This document shows, piece after piece, positions 35,865-44,368 of a stretch of 64,000 bases of DNA. The notes beneath the pieces are model-generated. The model was not told where the DNA came from. It searched no databases and saw only the letters and a list, made by a program, of their open reading frames with translations. Origin of the DNA: Streptomyces lienomycini (GTDB taxonomy: Bacteria > Actinomycetota > Actinomycetes > Streptomycetales > Streptomycetaceae). Position numbers and translations under genes: made by a program. The stretch spans positions 3,348,001 to 3,412,000 of the forward strand of contig NZ_CP116257.1 of NCBI RefSeq assembly GCF_027947595.1, in the 5' to 3' direction. How positions within the stretch are numbered: position 1 is the first letter of the stretch; each line of letters begins with the position of its first letter.

Positions 35865-37153
35865 ACGTCACGCACCCCAGGCCCCGCACCGCCCGCACCG
35901 CGGTCCGGACCGCCACCACGGCCGCGGCACTGGCCGCCGTGCTCCTCGCGGGCACCGCCTGCAGCTCCAAGGCGGACGGCGGCAGCACCGACGACGCCGC
36001 CGACGGCGTCAAGACCGGACCCGGAATCAGCGAGAAGACCATCAGACTCGGCGCGCTGACCGACCTCACCGGCCCCTACGCCACCCTCGGCAAGAGCATC
36101 GTGCAGGCCCAGCAGATGTGGGCCGACGAGACCAACGCCGCAGGCGGCATCTGCGGACGCCAGGTCGAGATCGTCGTCAAGGACCACGGCTACGACGTGC
36201 AGAAGGCGGTCACCGCCTACGCCGACATCGCACCGGACGTCGTCGCCCTGCCCCAGGTCATCGGCTCCCCGGTGGTCGCCGCCCTGCTGGACGACATCGA
36301 GCGGGACCACATGCTGACCTTCCCGCAGGCCTGGGCGGCCTCACTGCTCGGCCGGGACTCCGTCCAGGTCCTCGGCACCACCTACGACATCGACATGATC
36401 GCCGCCGTCGACTTCCTGACCCGCACCAAGAAGGTGGCCAAGGGCGACACGATCGGTCACGTCTACTTCGAGGGCGACTACGGCGCCAACGCGCTGGAGG
36501 GCTCGAAGTGGGCCGCCGAGCAGGTGGGGATCGAGGTGGCCGGGCAGAAGATCAAGGCCACGGACACCGACCTGACCGCACAGGTGTCCGCGTTGGACAA
36601 GGCCGGGGTCAAGGCGATCCTGATCAGCGCGGGCCCCGCCCAGACCGCCTCCCTCGCCGGGGTGGCCGCCGCCCGCGGGCTCGAGGTGCCGATCGTCAGC
36701 AGCGCCCCCGGCTACTCCCCGCAGTTGCTGAAGACGCCCGCGGCGCCGGCGCTGGAGGCCATGGTGCACGTGGTCAGCGCGGCACCGGCGGTCAGCTCCG
36801 ACCTCCCGGGCGTCAAGAAGATGGTCGCCTCCTACAACAAGGAGTACCCCGGCGAGCCCGTCGACTCGGGTGTGCTGTCCGGGTACAACGCCGCCCAACT
36901 GATCGGCGCCGACCTGAAGAAGGCGTGCGAGGGCGGCAGCCTCACCCGCCAGGACGTGGTCAAGGCGCACCGCTCGCAGAAGAACGCCGACACCGGCCTC
37001 GGCACCCCGCAGAACTTCACCTACGTGACCGCGCCGGCGAGCCGGTCCACGTACGTGCTGAAGCCCGACGCCAAGGCGGTCGGCGGGCTGGTGGGCGTGG
37101 AGGAGGCCCGTAAGGCGCCCGGAGTGGACGCCTACCTGGCAGCGCGCGGCTGA
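35861..37153 (+). CDS. livK: Branched-chain amino-acid-type substrate-binding lipoprotein LivK
   Basis: 430-residue periplasmic-binding-protein-like lipoprotein (Peripla_BP_6 type). The N-terminus is a lipoprotein signal with a lipobox LLAGTAC around residue 37, so it is anchored outside the membrane. The mature protein starts with the family pattern TIRLGALTDLTGPYATLGKSI and contains two lobes (DVVALPQVIGSPVVAALLDD; IGHVYFEGDYGANALEG). The ligand could be a branched-chain amino acid, an amide or a related compound; the sequence does not decide. It ends the operon, followed by a long inverted repeat. Confidence 0.92.
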   Translation: MNVTHPRPRTARTAVRTATTAAALAAVLLAGTACSSKADGGSTDDAADGVKTGPGISEKTIRLGALTDLTGPYATLGKSIVQAQQMWADETNAAGGICGRQVEIVVKDHGYDVQKAVTAYADIAPDVVALPQVIGSPVVAALLDDIERDHMLTFPQAWAASLLGRDSVQVLGTTYDIDMIAAVDFLTRTKKVAKGDTIGHVYFEGDYGANALEGSKWAAEQVGIEVAGQKIKATDTDLTAQVSALDKAGVKAILISAGPAQTASLAGVAAARGLEVPIVSSAPGYSPQLLKTPAAPALEAMVHVVSAAPAVSSDLPGVKKMVASYNKEYPGEPVDSGVLSGYNAAQLIGADLKKACEGGSLTRQDVVKAHRSQKNADTGLGTPQNFTYVTAPASRSTYVLKPDAKAVGGLVGVEEARKAPGVDAYLAARG

Positions 37154-37162
37154 ACCGGCTCG

Positions 37163-37205
37163 GCGGCCGCCAATTCACCTGCTCGGCAGCGGACTTGGCG
37201 GCCGC
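37163..37205 (+). terminator. Long inverted repeat after livK
   Basis: GCGGCCGCCAA (37163-37173) and TTGGCGGCCGC (37195-37205) form a perfect 11-bp stem with a 21-nt loop, ten bases after the livK stop. A terminator for the importer operon is the simplest reading. Confidence 0.65.
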
Positions 37206-37299
37206 GTCGTCCAGGGGGTGGTTTCCCCGAAGCCATGGTCCCTAGGATGTACTCTCGGTCATGCCAGTGCAGTTGGCGCGGTACGGAGCTGGGGGAACG

Positions 37300-38118
37300 A
37301 TGCAGGTCGACAAGCAGGTGTCCACGGAGATCGACGCCAACGTGCCCACGGCCGCGCGGATGTACGACTACTACCTCGGCGGCAAGGACAACTACGCGGC
37401 CGACCGCGCGGCGGTCGGAGAACTCGACAAGGTCGTCCCCAGCACGCGCCGGCTGGCGCTGAACAACCGGCGCTTCCTGCAGCGGGTCGTGCGCACGCTC
37501 TCCGAGGACTACGGCATCCGCCAGTTCCTCGACCACGGCTCCGGCCTGCCCACCCAGGACAACGTGCACCAGGTCGCCCAGCGCATCGACCCCGAGTCCC
37601 GCGTCGTCTACGTCGACAACGACCCCATGGTGCTCGTCCACGGCCGGGCGCTGCTCGACCAGAACGACCGGACCGCGGTCATACACGCCGACATGCGCGC
37701 CACGGAGGAGATCTTCTCCCACCCGGACACCCGGCGACTGCTCGACCTCACGCAGCCGGTCGCCGTCCTGTTCAACTCGGTCTTCCACTGCATCCCGGAC
37801 AGCGACACCGACGGTCCGCAGGCGGTCGTCCGCCGTGTCACCGAGCGCCTCGCGCCCGGGAGCTACGCGGTGATGTGCCAGTTGGTGAGCGAGGACGCCG
37901 AGGTGCGGAAGTTCGTCACGGACTTCATGGACCAGGCGACCCAGGGGCACTGGGGCCGGGTCCGTGAGCCGAAGGACGTCGAGGCGCTCTTCGGCGACAT
38001 GGACATCCTCGATCCGGGTCTGGTGGAGGTCTCCACCTGGCGACCGGACACCGAGGTCGCGCCCCGCCAGCTCACCGACGAGTGGATCGAGTTCGGCGGC
38101 CTGGGCCGCCTGCGCTGA
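37300..38118 (+). CDS. DUF574 SAM-dependent methyltransferase
   Basis: 272-residue protein of the actinobacterial S-adenosylmethionine methyltransferase family DUF574. Hallmarks: ARMYDYYLGGKDNYAADR near the N-terminus, FLDHGSGLPTQDNVHQVAQR (SAM-binding loop), VVYVDNDPMVLVHGRALL, and the late FGGLGR end. Target unknown; these genes are numerous in Streptomyces and usually sit beside XRE/DUF397 genes, as here. ATG with GGGGGA upstream is preferred. An in-frame ATG 39 bases earlier is the alternative and sits 12 nt after TAGGAT, a possible -10, so a leaderless longer form cannot be excluded. Confidence 0.88.
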   Translation: MQVDKQVSTEIDANVPTAARMYDYYLGGKDNYAADRAAVGELDKVVPSTRRLALNNRRFLQRVVRTLSEDYGIRQFLDHGSGLPTQDNVHQVAQRIDPESRVVYVDNDPMVLVHGRALLDQNDRTAVIHADMRATEEIFSHPDTRRLLDLTQPVAVLFNSVFHCIPDSDTDGPQAVVRRVTERLAPGSYAVMCQLVSEDAEVRKFVTDFMDQATQGHWGRVREPKDVEALFGDMDILDPGLVEVSTWRPDTEVAPRQLTDEWIEFGGLGRLR

Positions 38119-38209
38119 CCGACGGACCGGCCGCAGGGACAACCGACGGACCACCCGTACGTACATGAGGGGTCCCGCGCGCCGCGCGTGGCCCCTCGCG
38201 CCGTTCCCG

Positions 38210-39133
38210 CTACTCGTCGTCGGTGTAGCGCGTCGCCATCGTCGTGCGCAGCCGGTCCAGCGACTCGCGCGGGGTCAGGGCCTCGTCGGCCAGCCGGTCC
38301 AGTGCGACCCGGTACTCCTCGGTCTCGTCCTGGTCCTCGAGGAAGTTGGCGCTCCTGATGTGCTCCAGATAGACCACGTCGGGCAGATCGACGCCGCCGA
38401 AGCGGAGATAGGTGACCGGGATGGCGGGCGCCGACGCGTTCGTCACGTCCAGCGGCACGATCTGCAGCGTCACATGGGACCGCTGGGCCATCGTGACCAG
38501 GTGCGCGAGCTGCTCGCGCATGACGTCACGGCTGCCGAGCACACGCCACAGCACGGACTCGTCGATGATCGCCCACAGCTGGGGAGGGTCGCCGCGGTGC
38601 AGCAACTCCGTCCGGCGCTTGCGCAGTTCGACGCGGCGGAACACCTCGGCCTCCGGAACGTTCGGCAGGCCGCGCTCGACCACGGCCCGGGTGTAGGCGG
38701 CGGTCTGGAGCAGTCCCGGAACATACTGGATCTCGAAGGTGCGGATGGTCGCCGCGGCCTCCTGCAGGCCGACCAGGCGGTCGAACCACTCCGGCATCAG
38801 GCGCTTGTCGTACCGCTGCCACCAGCCCGGTTCACCGGCCCGCCGCAACAGCTTGAGCAGCACCGATGCCTCGTACGGGTCCGTCCCGTACCGCGTGAGG
38901 AGTGCCCGGACGTCCTTCTCCGTCGGAGGCCTGCGGCCCTTGCCCGACTCGATGCGCGAGAGCTTCGCCGGGCTGAAGCCGATCTCGCGGGCGGCCTGTT
39001 CCTGGGAGAGGCCGGCGTCCTCGCGAAATCCCGCCAGCTGTACGCCGACGAGCATCTTCAGCAGGGTCGGGGCCGGCTCGGACCGGTCCAGATAGGGTTC
39101 GAGACGGGAGATGCGATGCGACGCGGCGGACAT
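38210..39133 (-). CDS. XRE-family regulator with DUF5753 domain
   Basis: 307 residues. The N-terminal helix-turn-helix spans about 25-85 (FREDAGLSQEQAAREIGFSP, AKLSRIESGKGRRPP), followed by the DUF5753 region (TIRTFEIQYVPGLLQTAAYTRAV, HRGDPPQLWAIIDESVLWR, VTMAQRSHVTLQIVPLDV). Such WhiJ-like regulators control development and antibiotic genes in Streptomyces and act with a small DUF397 partner, which is encoded 160 bp upstream on the same strand. GGGAG precedes the ATG. A 14-bp palindrome lies before the DUF397 gene and is its likely binding site. Confidence 0.92.
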   Translation of the reverse strand: MSAASHRISRLEPYLDRSEPAPTLLKMLVGVQLAGFREDAGLSQEQAAREIGFSPAKLSRIESGKGRRPPTEKDVRALLTRYGTDPYEASVLLKLLRRAGEPGWWQRYDKRLMPEWFDRLVGLQEAAATIRTFEIQYVPGLLQTAAYTRAVVERGLPNVPEAEVFRRVELRKRRTELLHRGDPPQLWAIIDESVLWRVLGSRDVMREQLAHLVTMAQRSHVTLQIVPLDVTNASAPAIPVTYLRFGGVDLPDVVYLEHIRSANFLEDQDETEEYRVALDRLADEALTPRESLDRLRTTMATRYTDDE

Positions 39134-39293
39134 CCTGGCTCCCAGCAGACCGGCAGACTTGAGGCGAAGACTATCTCATCCCACCGTCGCCTGCCGCATC
39201 CGCCTGTAGAAATCGGGTAGTTGGGCTCCGCTTGGGAGCCATCGCCCCGTCGCGTCGTCGCGTGTGTCCGGCGGCCGTCGCGCGGCCCCGCTC

Positions 39294-39521
39294 CTACACC
39301 AGGTGGTCGAACTCGCCCTCCTTGGCGCCGGCCAGGAACGCGGCCACCTCGGCGGAGGTGTAGACGAGCGCGGGGCCGTCCGGGTCACGGGAGTTGCGCA
39401 TCGCTATGCCTCCGTCCACGAGGGCGACCTCGACGCAGTTGCCCTCGGCATTGCTGTGCCGGCTCTTCTTCCAGCAGGCGTCCAACAGGCTGGCCTGCAC
39501 TCCGTTGCGCACTGGTGGCAC
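39294..39521 (-). CDS. DUF397 protein, partner of the XRE regulator
   Basis: 75-residue DUF397 protein with the family signature ACWKKSRHSNAEGNCVEVAL and the end DGPALVYTSAEVAAFLAGAKEGEFDHLV. These small proteins are antagonists or co-factors of the neighbouring XRE-DUF5753 regulators, as in the whiJ and bldB families. The GTG start is preceded by AAGGAG. It lies upstream of the xre gene in the same direction and divergent from the ATPase gene, forming the standard three-gene unit. Confidence 0.9.
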   Translation of the reverse strand: MPPVRNGVQASLLDACWKKSRHSNAEGNCVEVALVDGGIAMRNSRDPDGPALVYTSAEVAAFLAGAKEGEFDHLV

Positions 39522-39606
39522 CGCGGTCTCCTTGCCGTTCGGGGGGAGCGGACCGGTCCGTGCCGGTCCCCGAGCGCCCCCATCCGATTTTTTTCGCGCA
39601 ATTTCT

Positions 39607-39644
39607 CGTGCAATTGCACGCGAGCGCTCTCAGCGTGGATAATA
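39607..39644. promoter_or_regulatory. Palindrome and promoter between DUF397 and ATPase genes
   Basis: CGTGCAATTGCACG (39607-39620) is a perfect 14-bp palindrome in an unusually A/T-rich patch. Its right half supplies TTGCAC (39615-39620), which with GATAAT (39639-39644, 18-bp spacer) makes a good vegetative promoter for the rightward ATPase gene. A regulator bound to the palindrome would cover the -35. Confidence 0.65.
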
Positions 39645-39702
39645 GCCGTGGCGTCAACCCCCGGGTCGATGCCTGTATCTGACGTCGCATCAGGGAGATG
39701 CT

Positions 39703-40272
39703 GTGTCGTCACCTGCACATTCATCGCTCCGGTCGCCCGGCGAACCCGTGTCGGAGACAGGCGCGGCGAGCCGGTCCGGAGGGCTCCCGCGCACCGTGCG
39801 AGAGATCACCGGCCGTCCGTTCCCCGGCCCGTACGCGACAGGCCCCGTGCCGGGCGACCGGCCGGCCTCCGTCGTACTGAGCGTGGCGTGCAGCCGGGAG
39901 GGATTCGCCCGGGCCCGGGTCTTCGCGCGGGACACCCTGCGCGGGTGGTCCCTCGCCGACCGCGGGGACGACGCGGTCCTCGTGATCACCGAACTCGTCT
40001 CCAACGCCGTCAAGCACGCGGTGCCGTCGGCGGCGGCCGGTGCTCCGGAGGTCAGGCTGGGACTCGTCCTGCACTCCGCCCACCTGACGCTGACCGTCTC
40101 CGACCCCGGGGACAACGAGCCCGTGTTCGACCCGTCCGACGGCTCCGCACTCCAGGAGCACGGACGCGGCCTGCGCATCGTCGACGCCCTCGCCGAGGAG
40201 TGGGGCTGGACGCCCCGCTTCCCGGCGGGCAAGACGGTCTGGGCCACCTTGCCGACCCGCCCCCTCACCTGA
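39703..40272 (+). CDS. Anti-sigma-factor-like ATP-binding protein
   Basis: 189 residues. After a 50-residue variable N-terminus comes a GHKL ATPase domain: N-box ITELVSNAVKHAVP, G1 box VSDPGDNEPVF, G2 box EHGRGLRIVDALAEEWG, as in RsbW/SpoIIAB-like serine kinases. Such proteins bind sigma or anti-anti-sigma factors and often accompany XRE/DUF397 pairs in Streptomyces. The GTG start has GGGAG six bases upstream. No sigma factor is adjacent. Confidence 0.9.
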   Translation: MSSPAHSSLRSPGEPVSETGAASRSGGLPRTVREITGRPFPGPYATGPVPGDRPASVVLSVACSREGFARARVFARDTLRGWSLADRGDDAVLVITELVSNAVKHAVPSAAAGAPEVRLGLVLHSAHLTLTVSDPGDNEPVFDPSDGSALQEHGRGLRIVDALAEEWGWTPRFPAGKTVWATLPTRPLT

Positions 40273-40300
40273 CCCGACTGCCGCGGAAGGGCCCCACACC

Positions 40301-40849
40301 ATGCGCAGCGCTCCGACACCCGAGCCGAGCATCCAGCGCACCGACCGTCAGACGCAGCCGCCCGGCCCGCCCCGCGGCCCCGTCCTCCTCGCGGGCCTCG
40401 ACGGCGTGCCCTGGAGCGACATCCAGGACTCCAGCGGCTCGGCCGCGGCCATTCCCCGGCTGCTGCGCAAGGTCGCCCGGGGCGACGCCGAGACCGCCCG
40501 TGCCGCCCTCGACGACCTGCGCAAGCGCATCTGCCAGTACGGCTTCGTCGTCGAACAGGCGACCGCCGCCACCGTCCCCTTCCTCTGGGAACTGGCGCAG
40601 CGCCCTCAGGTGAGCTGCCGGGCGCAGATCATCCAGCTGCTGAAGAACATCGCCGACGCCCGGCAGTGGGAGACCACCGCCACCGTCTACCCCAAGCTGC
40701 TCAACCACCGTGAGAACCCGGTGGCCTGGGAGCGCGCGGCACGGCAGGCCGTCCGCGCCCGCCGTGACGGGCTCGAGCGGCTGCTGGCCGAGGACGACAG
40801 CGAGATCACGCGCGCCACCACCGAACTCGCCCGCACCCTCGGGGAATGA
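40301..40849 (+). CDS. Helical-repeat protein of unknown function
   Basis: 182 residues. From about 45 on it is almost entirely helical with HEAT-like periodicity (IPRLLRKVARGDAETARAAL, ATVPFLWELAQRPQVSCRAQ, IIQLLKNIADARQWET). No catalytic motif. It follows the ATPase gene by 28 bp in the same direction and may belong to the same transcript, which ends at a strong hairpin. Function unknown; protein binding is the general role of such folds. Confidence 0.65.
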   Translation: MRSAPTPEPSIQRTDRQTQPPGPPRGPVLLAGLDGVPWSDIQDSSGSAAAIPRLLRKVARGDAETARAALDDLRKRICQYGFVVEQATAATVPFLWELAQRPQVSCRAQIIQLLKNIADARQWETTATVYPKLLNHRENPVAWERAARQAVRARRDGLERLLAEDDSEITRATTELARTLGE

Positions 40850-40894
40850 GACCCGCGCCTTCGGGGCGCCGAGGGATCCGCACGCCCGGAGACC

Positions 40895-40933
40895 GGGACC
40901 CGCGCCCTCCACGGGGGAGAAGGCGCGGGTCCC
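40895..40933 (+). terminator. Terminator hairpin
   Basis: GGGACCCGCGCC (40895-40906) pairs perfectly with GGCGCGGGTCCC (40922-40933) across a 15-nt loop, 46 bp after the helical-repeat gene. Confidence 0.75.
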
Positions 40934-41034
40934 CTTCCGAGGCGCGGAACGATGTGGCGTACTCCCGGCCGACGGGGTAGGAAAGCGCGGGAAGTAAGCG
41001 CTTGCCCCACTCGGTCACCAGGAGGACCACGCCG

Positions 41035-42804
41035 ATGGCGTCGTCGATGGAAAAACCGCTCGATCACCGCTACCGGGGCGAACACCCGATACGCACGCTC
41101 GTCTACCTGTTCCGCGCCGATCGCCGCCGACTGGCCGGCGCGGTCGCCGTCTTCACCGTCAAGCACAGCCCCGTATGGCTGCTGCCGCTGATCACCGCCT
41201 CCATCATCGACACCGTCGTCCAGCACGGACCGGTCGACGACCTGTGGACCAGCACCGGGATCATCATGTTCATCCTGGTCGTCAACTACCCGCTGCACCT
41301 GCTGTACGTCCGCCTCCTGTACGGCAGCGTGCGCCGCATGGGCACCGCCCTGCGCTCCGCGCTGTGCACGCGCATGCAGCAACTCTCCATCGGCTACCAC
41401 TCCCGCGTCAGCGCCGGCGTCCTACAGGCCAAGGTCGTCCGGGACGTGGAGACGGTGGAGCAGATGGTGCAGCAGACGGCCGAGACCGGGCTCGGCGCGT
41501 TCACCGTGCTCACCGGCGGGCTCGTCATCATCGCCGTGCGCACCCCGGAGTTCCTGCCCGTCTTCCTCGTCGTCGTCCCCGCCGCCTCCCTCCTCGTGGC
41601 CCGGCTCCGCGCGCGGCTGCGCACCCACAACGAGCACTTCCGCCACGAGGTGGAGACCCTGTCCTCACGGGTCACGGAGATGACCCGGCTCATCCCGGTC
41701 ACCCGCGCCCACGGCCTGGAGGGCAAGGCGCTGCGCCGCATGGACGGCACCCTGGACCGGCTGCTCACCTCCGGGATGCGCCTGGACCTGGTCAACGGCC
41801 GCTTCGGCTCCCTGTCCTGGGTCGTGCTCAACGTGGTCGGCGTCCTGGTACTCGCGGGCGCCGCACTGGTCTCGTACTACGACGTCTGGGGAGTGACCGC
41901 GGGCGACGTGGTGATGCTCAGCGCCTTCCTGACCACCCTCACCAACTCCACGACGACCCTGGCGGGCCTCGCCCCGGTCATCACCAAGGGCCTGGAGTCC
42001 GTCCGTTCGGTCGGCGAGGTGCTCCAGGCGCCCGAACTGGAGGACAACGAGGGCAAGCAGGAGCTGGCCTCGCTGCGCGGAGCCGTCGATTTCGAGGGCG
42101 TCGGCCACCTCTACGACACCGACGGGCGGCCCGCGGTCAGCGACTTCACCCTCTCCGTCGAACCCGGTGAGACCATCGCCCTGGTGGGCGCGTCCGGCGC
42201 CGGCAAGTCCACCGTGCTCAACCTGGTGATCGGCTTCCTGCGTCCGACGTCGGGCCGGCTGCTGCTCGACGGCACCGACATGAACAGCCTCGACCTGCGC
42301 ACCTACCGGCGCTTCGTGTCGGTGGTGCCGCAGGAGTCCATCCTGTTCGACGGCACCATACGGGAGAACGTCGCCTACGGCATGGACGACGCCGACGAGG
42401 AGACCGTGCGCCGCGCCCTGCGCGACGCCAACGCGCTGGAGTTCGTCGACCGGCTGCCGCGGGGCCTGGACACCCTCGTCGGGGAGCACGGCGCCCGGCT
42501 GTCCGGCGGGCAGCGCCAGCGCCTGGCCATCGCCCGCGCCCTGATCCGGGACCCCCGGGTGCTGATCCTCGACGAGGCCACCTCGGCGCTGGACACCCGC
42601 TCCGAGGCGCTCGTCCAGCAGGCGCTGGCCCGGCTGCTGCGCGGGCGCACCACGTTCGTCGTGGCCCACCGGCTGTCCACCGTGCGCGGCGCGGACCGGA
42701 TCGTGGTGATGGGGGAGGGCCGCGTCCTGGAGACCGGCACCCATGACGAACTCCTGGCCAGGAAAGGGGCGTACACGGCACTGCACAGCGGCCAGGTCGC
42801 CTGA
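41035..42804 (+). CDS. ABC exporter, fused membrane and ATPase domains
   Basis: 589-residue half-transporter with about six helices (residues 30-320) and an ATPase: Walker A GASGAGKST, signature RLSGGQRQRLAIARAL, Walker B VLILDEATSALD, H-loop AHRLSTV. It resembles the other exporter in the window only in general layout. The ATG follows AGGAGG, as expected; a longer frame begins 33 bases upstream. No partner half-transporter or substrate gene is adjacent, so a homodimer exporting an unknown lipid, drug or peptide is the likely form. Confidence 0.92.
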   Translation: MASSMEKPLDHRYRGEHPIRTLVYLFRADRRRLAGAVAVFTVKHSPVWLLPLITASIIDTVVQHGPVDDLWTSTGIIMFILVVNYPLHLLYVRLLYGSVRRMGTALRSALCTRMQQLSIGYHSRVSAGVLQAKVVRDVETVEQMVQQTAETGLGAFTVLTGGLVIIAVRTPEFLPVFLVVVPAASLLVARLRARLRTHNEHFRHEVETLSSRVTEMTRLIPVTRAHGLEGKALRRMDGTLDRLLTSGMRLDLVNGRFGSLSWVVLNVVGVLVLAGAALVSYYDVWGVTAGDVVMLSAFLTTLTNSTTTLAGLAPVITKGLESVRSVGEVLQAPELEDNEGKQELASLRGAVDFEGVGHLYDTDGRPAVSDFTLSVEPGETIALVGASGAGKSTVLNLVIGFLRPTSGRLLLDGTDMNSLDLRTYRRFVSVVPQESILFDGTIRENVAYGMDDADEETVRRALRDANALEFVDRLPRGLDTLVGEHGARLSGGQRQRLAIARALIRDPRVLILDEATSALDTRSEALVQQALARLLRGRTTFVVAHRLSTVRGADRIVVMGEGRVLETGTHDELLARKGAYTALHSGQVA

Positions 42805-42991
42805 CCGGCGGGAGGGGACGCGGTCGGTCGCGCCGGATCGAGCCGCCCGATTTCGGCCAAGTCGATGGCATCTCCCGTGGAGCCCCGTCGGAAGCGAAGG
42901 ATTCCGGTCAAAAGCTTGCAGGAACGGGCATGGTGCGATTGGTTCCGCCGGGTTCGGGCATACGCAGCGAAAATCGAGAGAGGGGCGCTTC

Positions 42992-43255
42992 GTGCTCGAA
43001 CCGGACCCGAAGGTCGTCAGGGAGTTGCTGACACGCTACGCGGAACTGCGGATCGCTCAGGCGGAGAGGGAGCTGCCCGCGACGGCGCGGGAACTGGCGG
43101 ACGTCAGCTACACACTGTGCGTGATGACGGCGACGACCAGCGTCCACGACGCGGTGGCCAAGGCGGACAGCCTGCTGCTCGCCAAGGGCCGCACGACGCG
43201 GGAGACCCGCCCGGTGGACGCCGACGGGGAGAACGGCCTGTCCCTGGCCGTGTGA
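42992..43255 (+). CDS. DUF5133-family protein
   Basis: 87 residues matching the Streptomyces DUF5133 pattern: VVRELLTRYAELRIAQAERE, followed by LADVSYTLCVMTATTSVHDAVAKADSLL. Mostly helical, function unknown; such genes are frequent near regulators and may form part of stress or development networks. The GTG start is preceded by GAGAGGGG with good spacing. Flanking gaps of 190 and 240 bp hold no further gene. Confidence 0.8.
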   Translation: MLEPDPKVVRELLTRYAELRIAQAERELPATARELADVSYTLCVMTATTSVHDAVAKADSLLLAKGRTTRETRPVDADGENGLSLAV

Positions 43256-43495
43256 CATCGCCGCACCCCGGGCCCCGCGTCGCGGATCCAACGGGACCGA
43301 ACCGGACCGGTCACGTCGAGCCGATCCACGGCGCGGGGCCCGCGCACGCACCACCGGTCGGACAGACCGTCACTGGAGAGCCTGGCGGGATCCCGTCGGA
43401 AGGTGTCGTTCCGGCCCCTGTGCGATCACTCGGCGCCTCCCTACCGTGGATCTCGATCACCGTTTCGCCCGATCCCGCCCTCCGGAGCCCGACCG

Positions 43496-43999
43496 ATGAC
43501 CAAGATCCTGCTGTCCCTCCACGTCCTGGCGGCCATCCTCGCCGTGGGACCCGTCACCGTCGCGGCCAGCATGTTTCCGGCGGCCGCGCGGAAGGTGACG
43601 GTGGCCCTGCCCGTCGGCGCCCCGGCGGTGGCCGGTGCGCAGGCGGGGACCGGGGACGCGGGTGTGAGCACCGTGCGGGTGCTGCACCGCATCTGCCGCG
43701 TCTACGCCGGTCTCGGCATCGCGGTGCCGGTCCTCGGGTTCGCCACCGCGGCCGCGATGGGCGTCCTCGGGGACGCGTGGCTCATCGCCTCGATCACCCT
43801 GACCGCCGTCGCCGCCGGGCTCCTGGCCGCCTTCGTCCTGCCCCGCCAGGAGGAACTCCTCGAGCAACTGACCGGCCGGCAGCCCGTCGAGCGTGCCGCG
43901 ACGGCCCGCCTCGCCATGTTCACGGGCCTGTTCAACCTGCTGTGGGCCACGGTGACGATCCTCATGATCGTCCGCCCCGGATCCACGACCGGCGCCTGA
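43496..43999 (+). CDS. Integral membrane protein, DUF2269-like
   Basis: 167 residues with four hydrophobic segments (LLSLHVLAAILAVGPVTVAA, VYAGLGIAVPVLGFATAAAM, LIASITLTAVAAGLLAAF, LFNLLWATVTILMIV). The conserved-looking LHVLA near the start and the spacing of helices resemble DUF2269-type membrane proteins. An insertion of about 30 residues with low complexity (LPVGAPAVAGAQAGTGDAG) follows the first helix. Function unknown. The ATG after GGAGCCCGACCG is preferred to the longer frame starting 93 bases upstream. Confidence 0.7.
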   Translation: MTKILLSLHVLAAILAVGPVTVAASMFPAAARKVTVALPVGAPAVAGAQAGTGDAGVSTVRVLHRICRVYAGLGIAVPVLGFATAAAMGVLGDAWLIASITLTAVAAGLLAAFVLPRQEELLEQLTGRQPVERAATARLAMFTGLFNLLWATVTILMIVRPGSTTGA

Positions 44000-44107
44000 G
44001 CGGCCGTTCACATCCTGGCGGAATGAGCACCACCGGGTGAACGGACGCCTAGACTGCTCAGTCGCGCCTCCGAGCGGGGGCGGACGACACGAAAGGCACG
44101 TTGACGG

Positions 44108-44323
44108 GTGTTCCAGGATTCCCCCATCTACGACCGACTCGTCGCCGAACGCGGTGACGTCCCCGAGCAGGTGCGGCGGGATGCCGAGCGGGTGAGCAGG
44201 GAGCTTGAGGTTGTCATGCGCCCGCTGCGTGCCCCCGGGCACCTGCCGGGCCCCGAACGCCAGCCGTCCCCGGGCTCCGGCTGGCAGCGCACCGCCCTGC
44301 TGCCCGGCCCGCGGCCGCACTGA
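44108..44323 (+). CDS. Small conserved-looking protein, 71 aa
   Basis: 71 residues beginning FQDSPIYDRLVAERGDVPEQ, then a charged helix (VRRDAERVSRELEVVMR) and a Pro/Gly-rich tail. The opening resembles a family of short Streptomyces proteins of unknown role. GTG start; GAAAGGCACG lies upstream. The C-terminal 35 residues look disordered. It ends 45 bp from the tgmB stop, tail to tail. Confidence 0.6.
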   Translation: MFQDSPIYDRLVAERGDVPEQVRRDAERVSRELEVVMRPLRAPGHLPGPERQPSPGSGWQRTALLPGPRPH

Positions 44324-44368
44324 CGGACGCCACGGCGGCGGGCGGTTCCGGGAAGGGCTGCCCGCGGC

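Noticed and set aside
37300..38118. DUF574 methyltransferase as the tailoring enzyme of the graspetide cluster
   Set aside because: It lies more than 6 kb from tgmB with many unrelated genes between, and belongs to a different family from the isoaspartate-type methyltransferases seen in such clusters.
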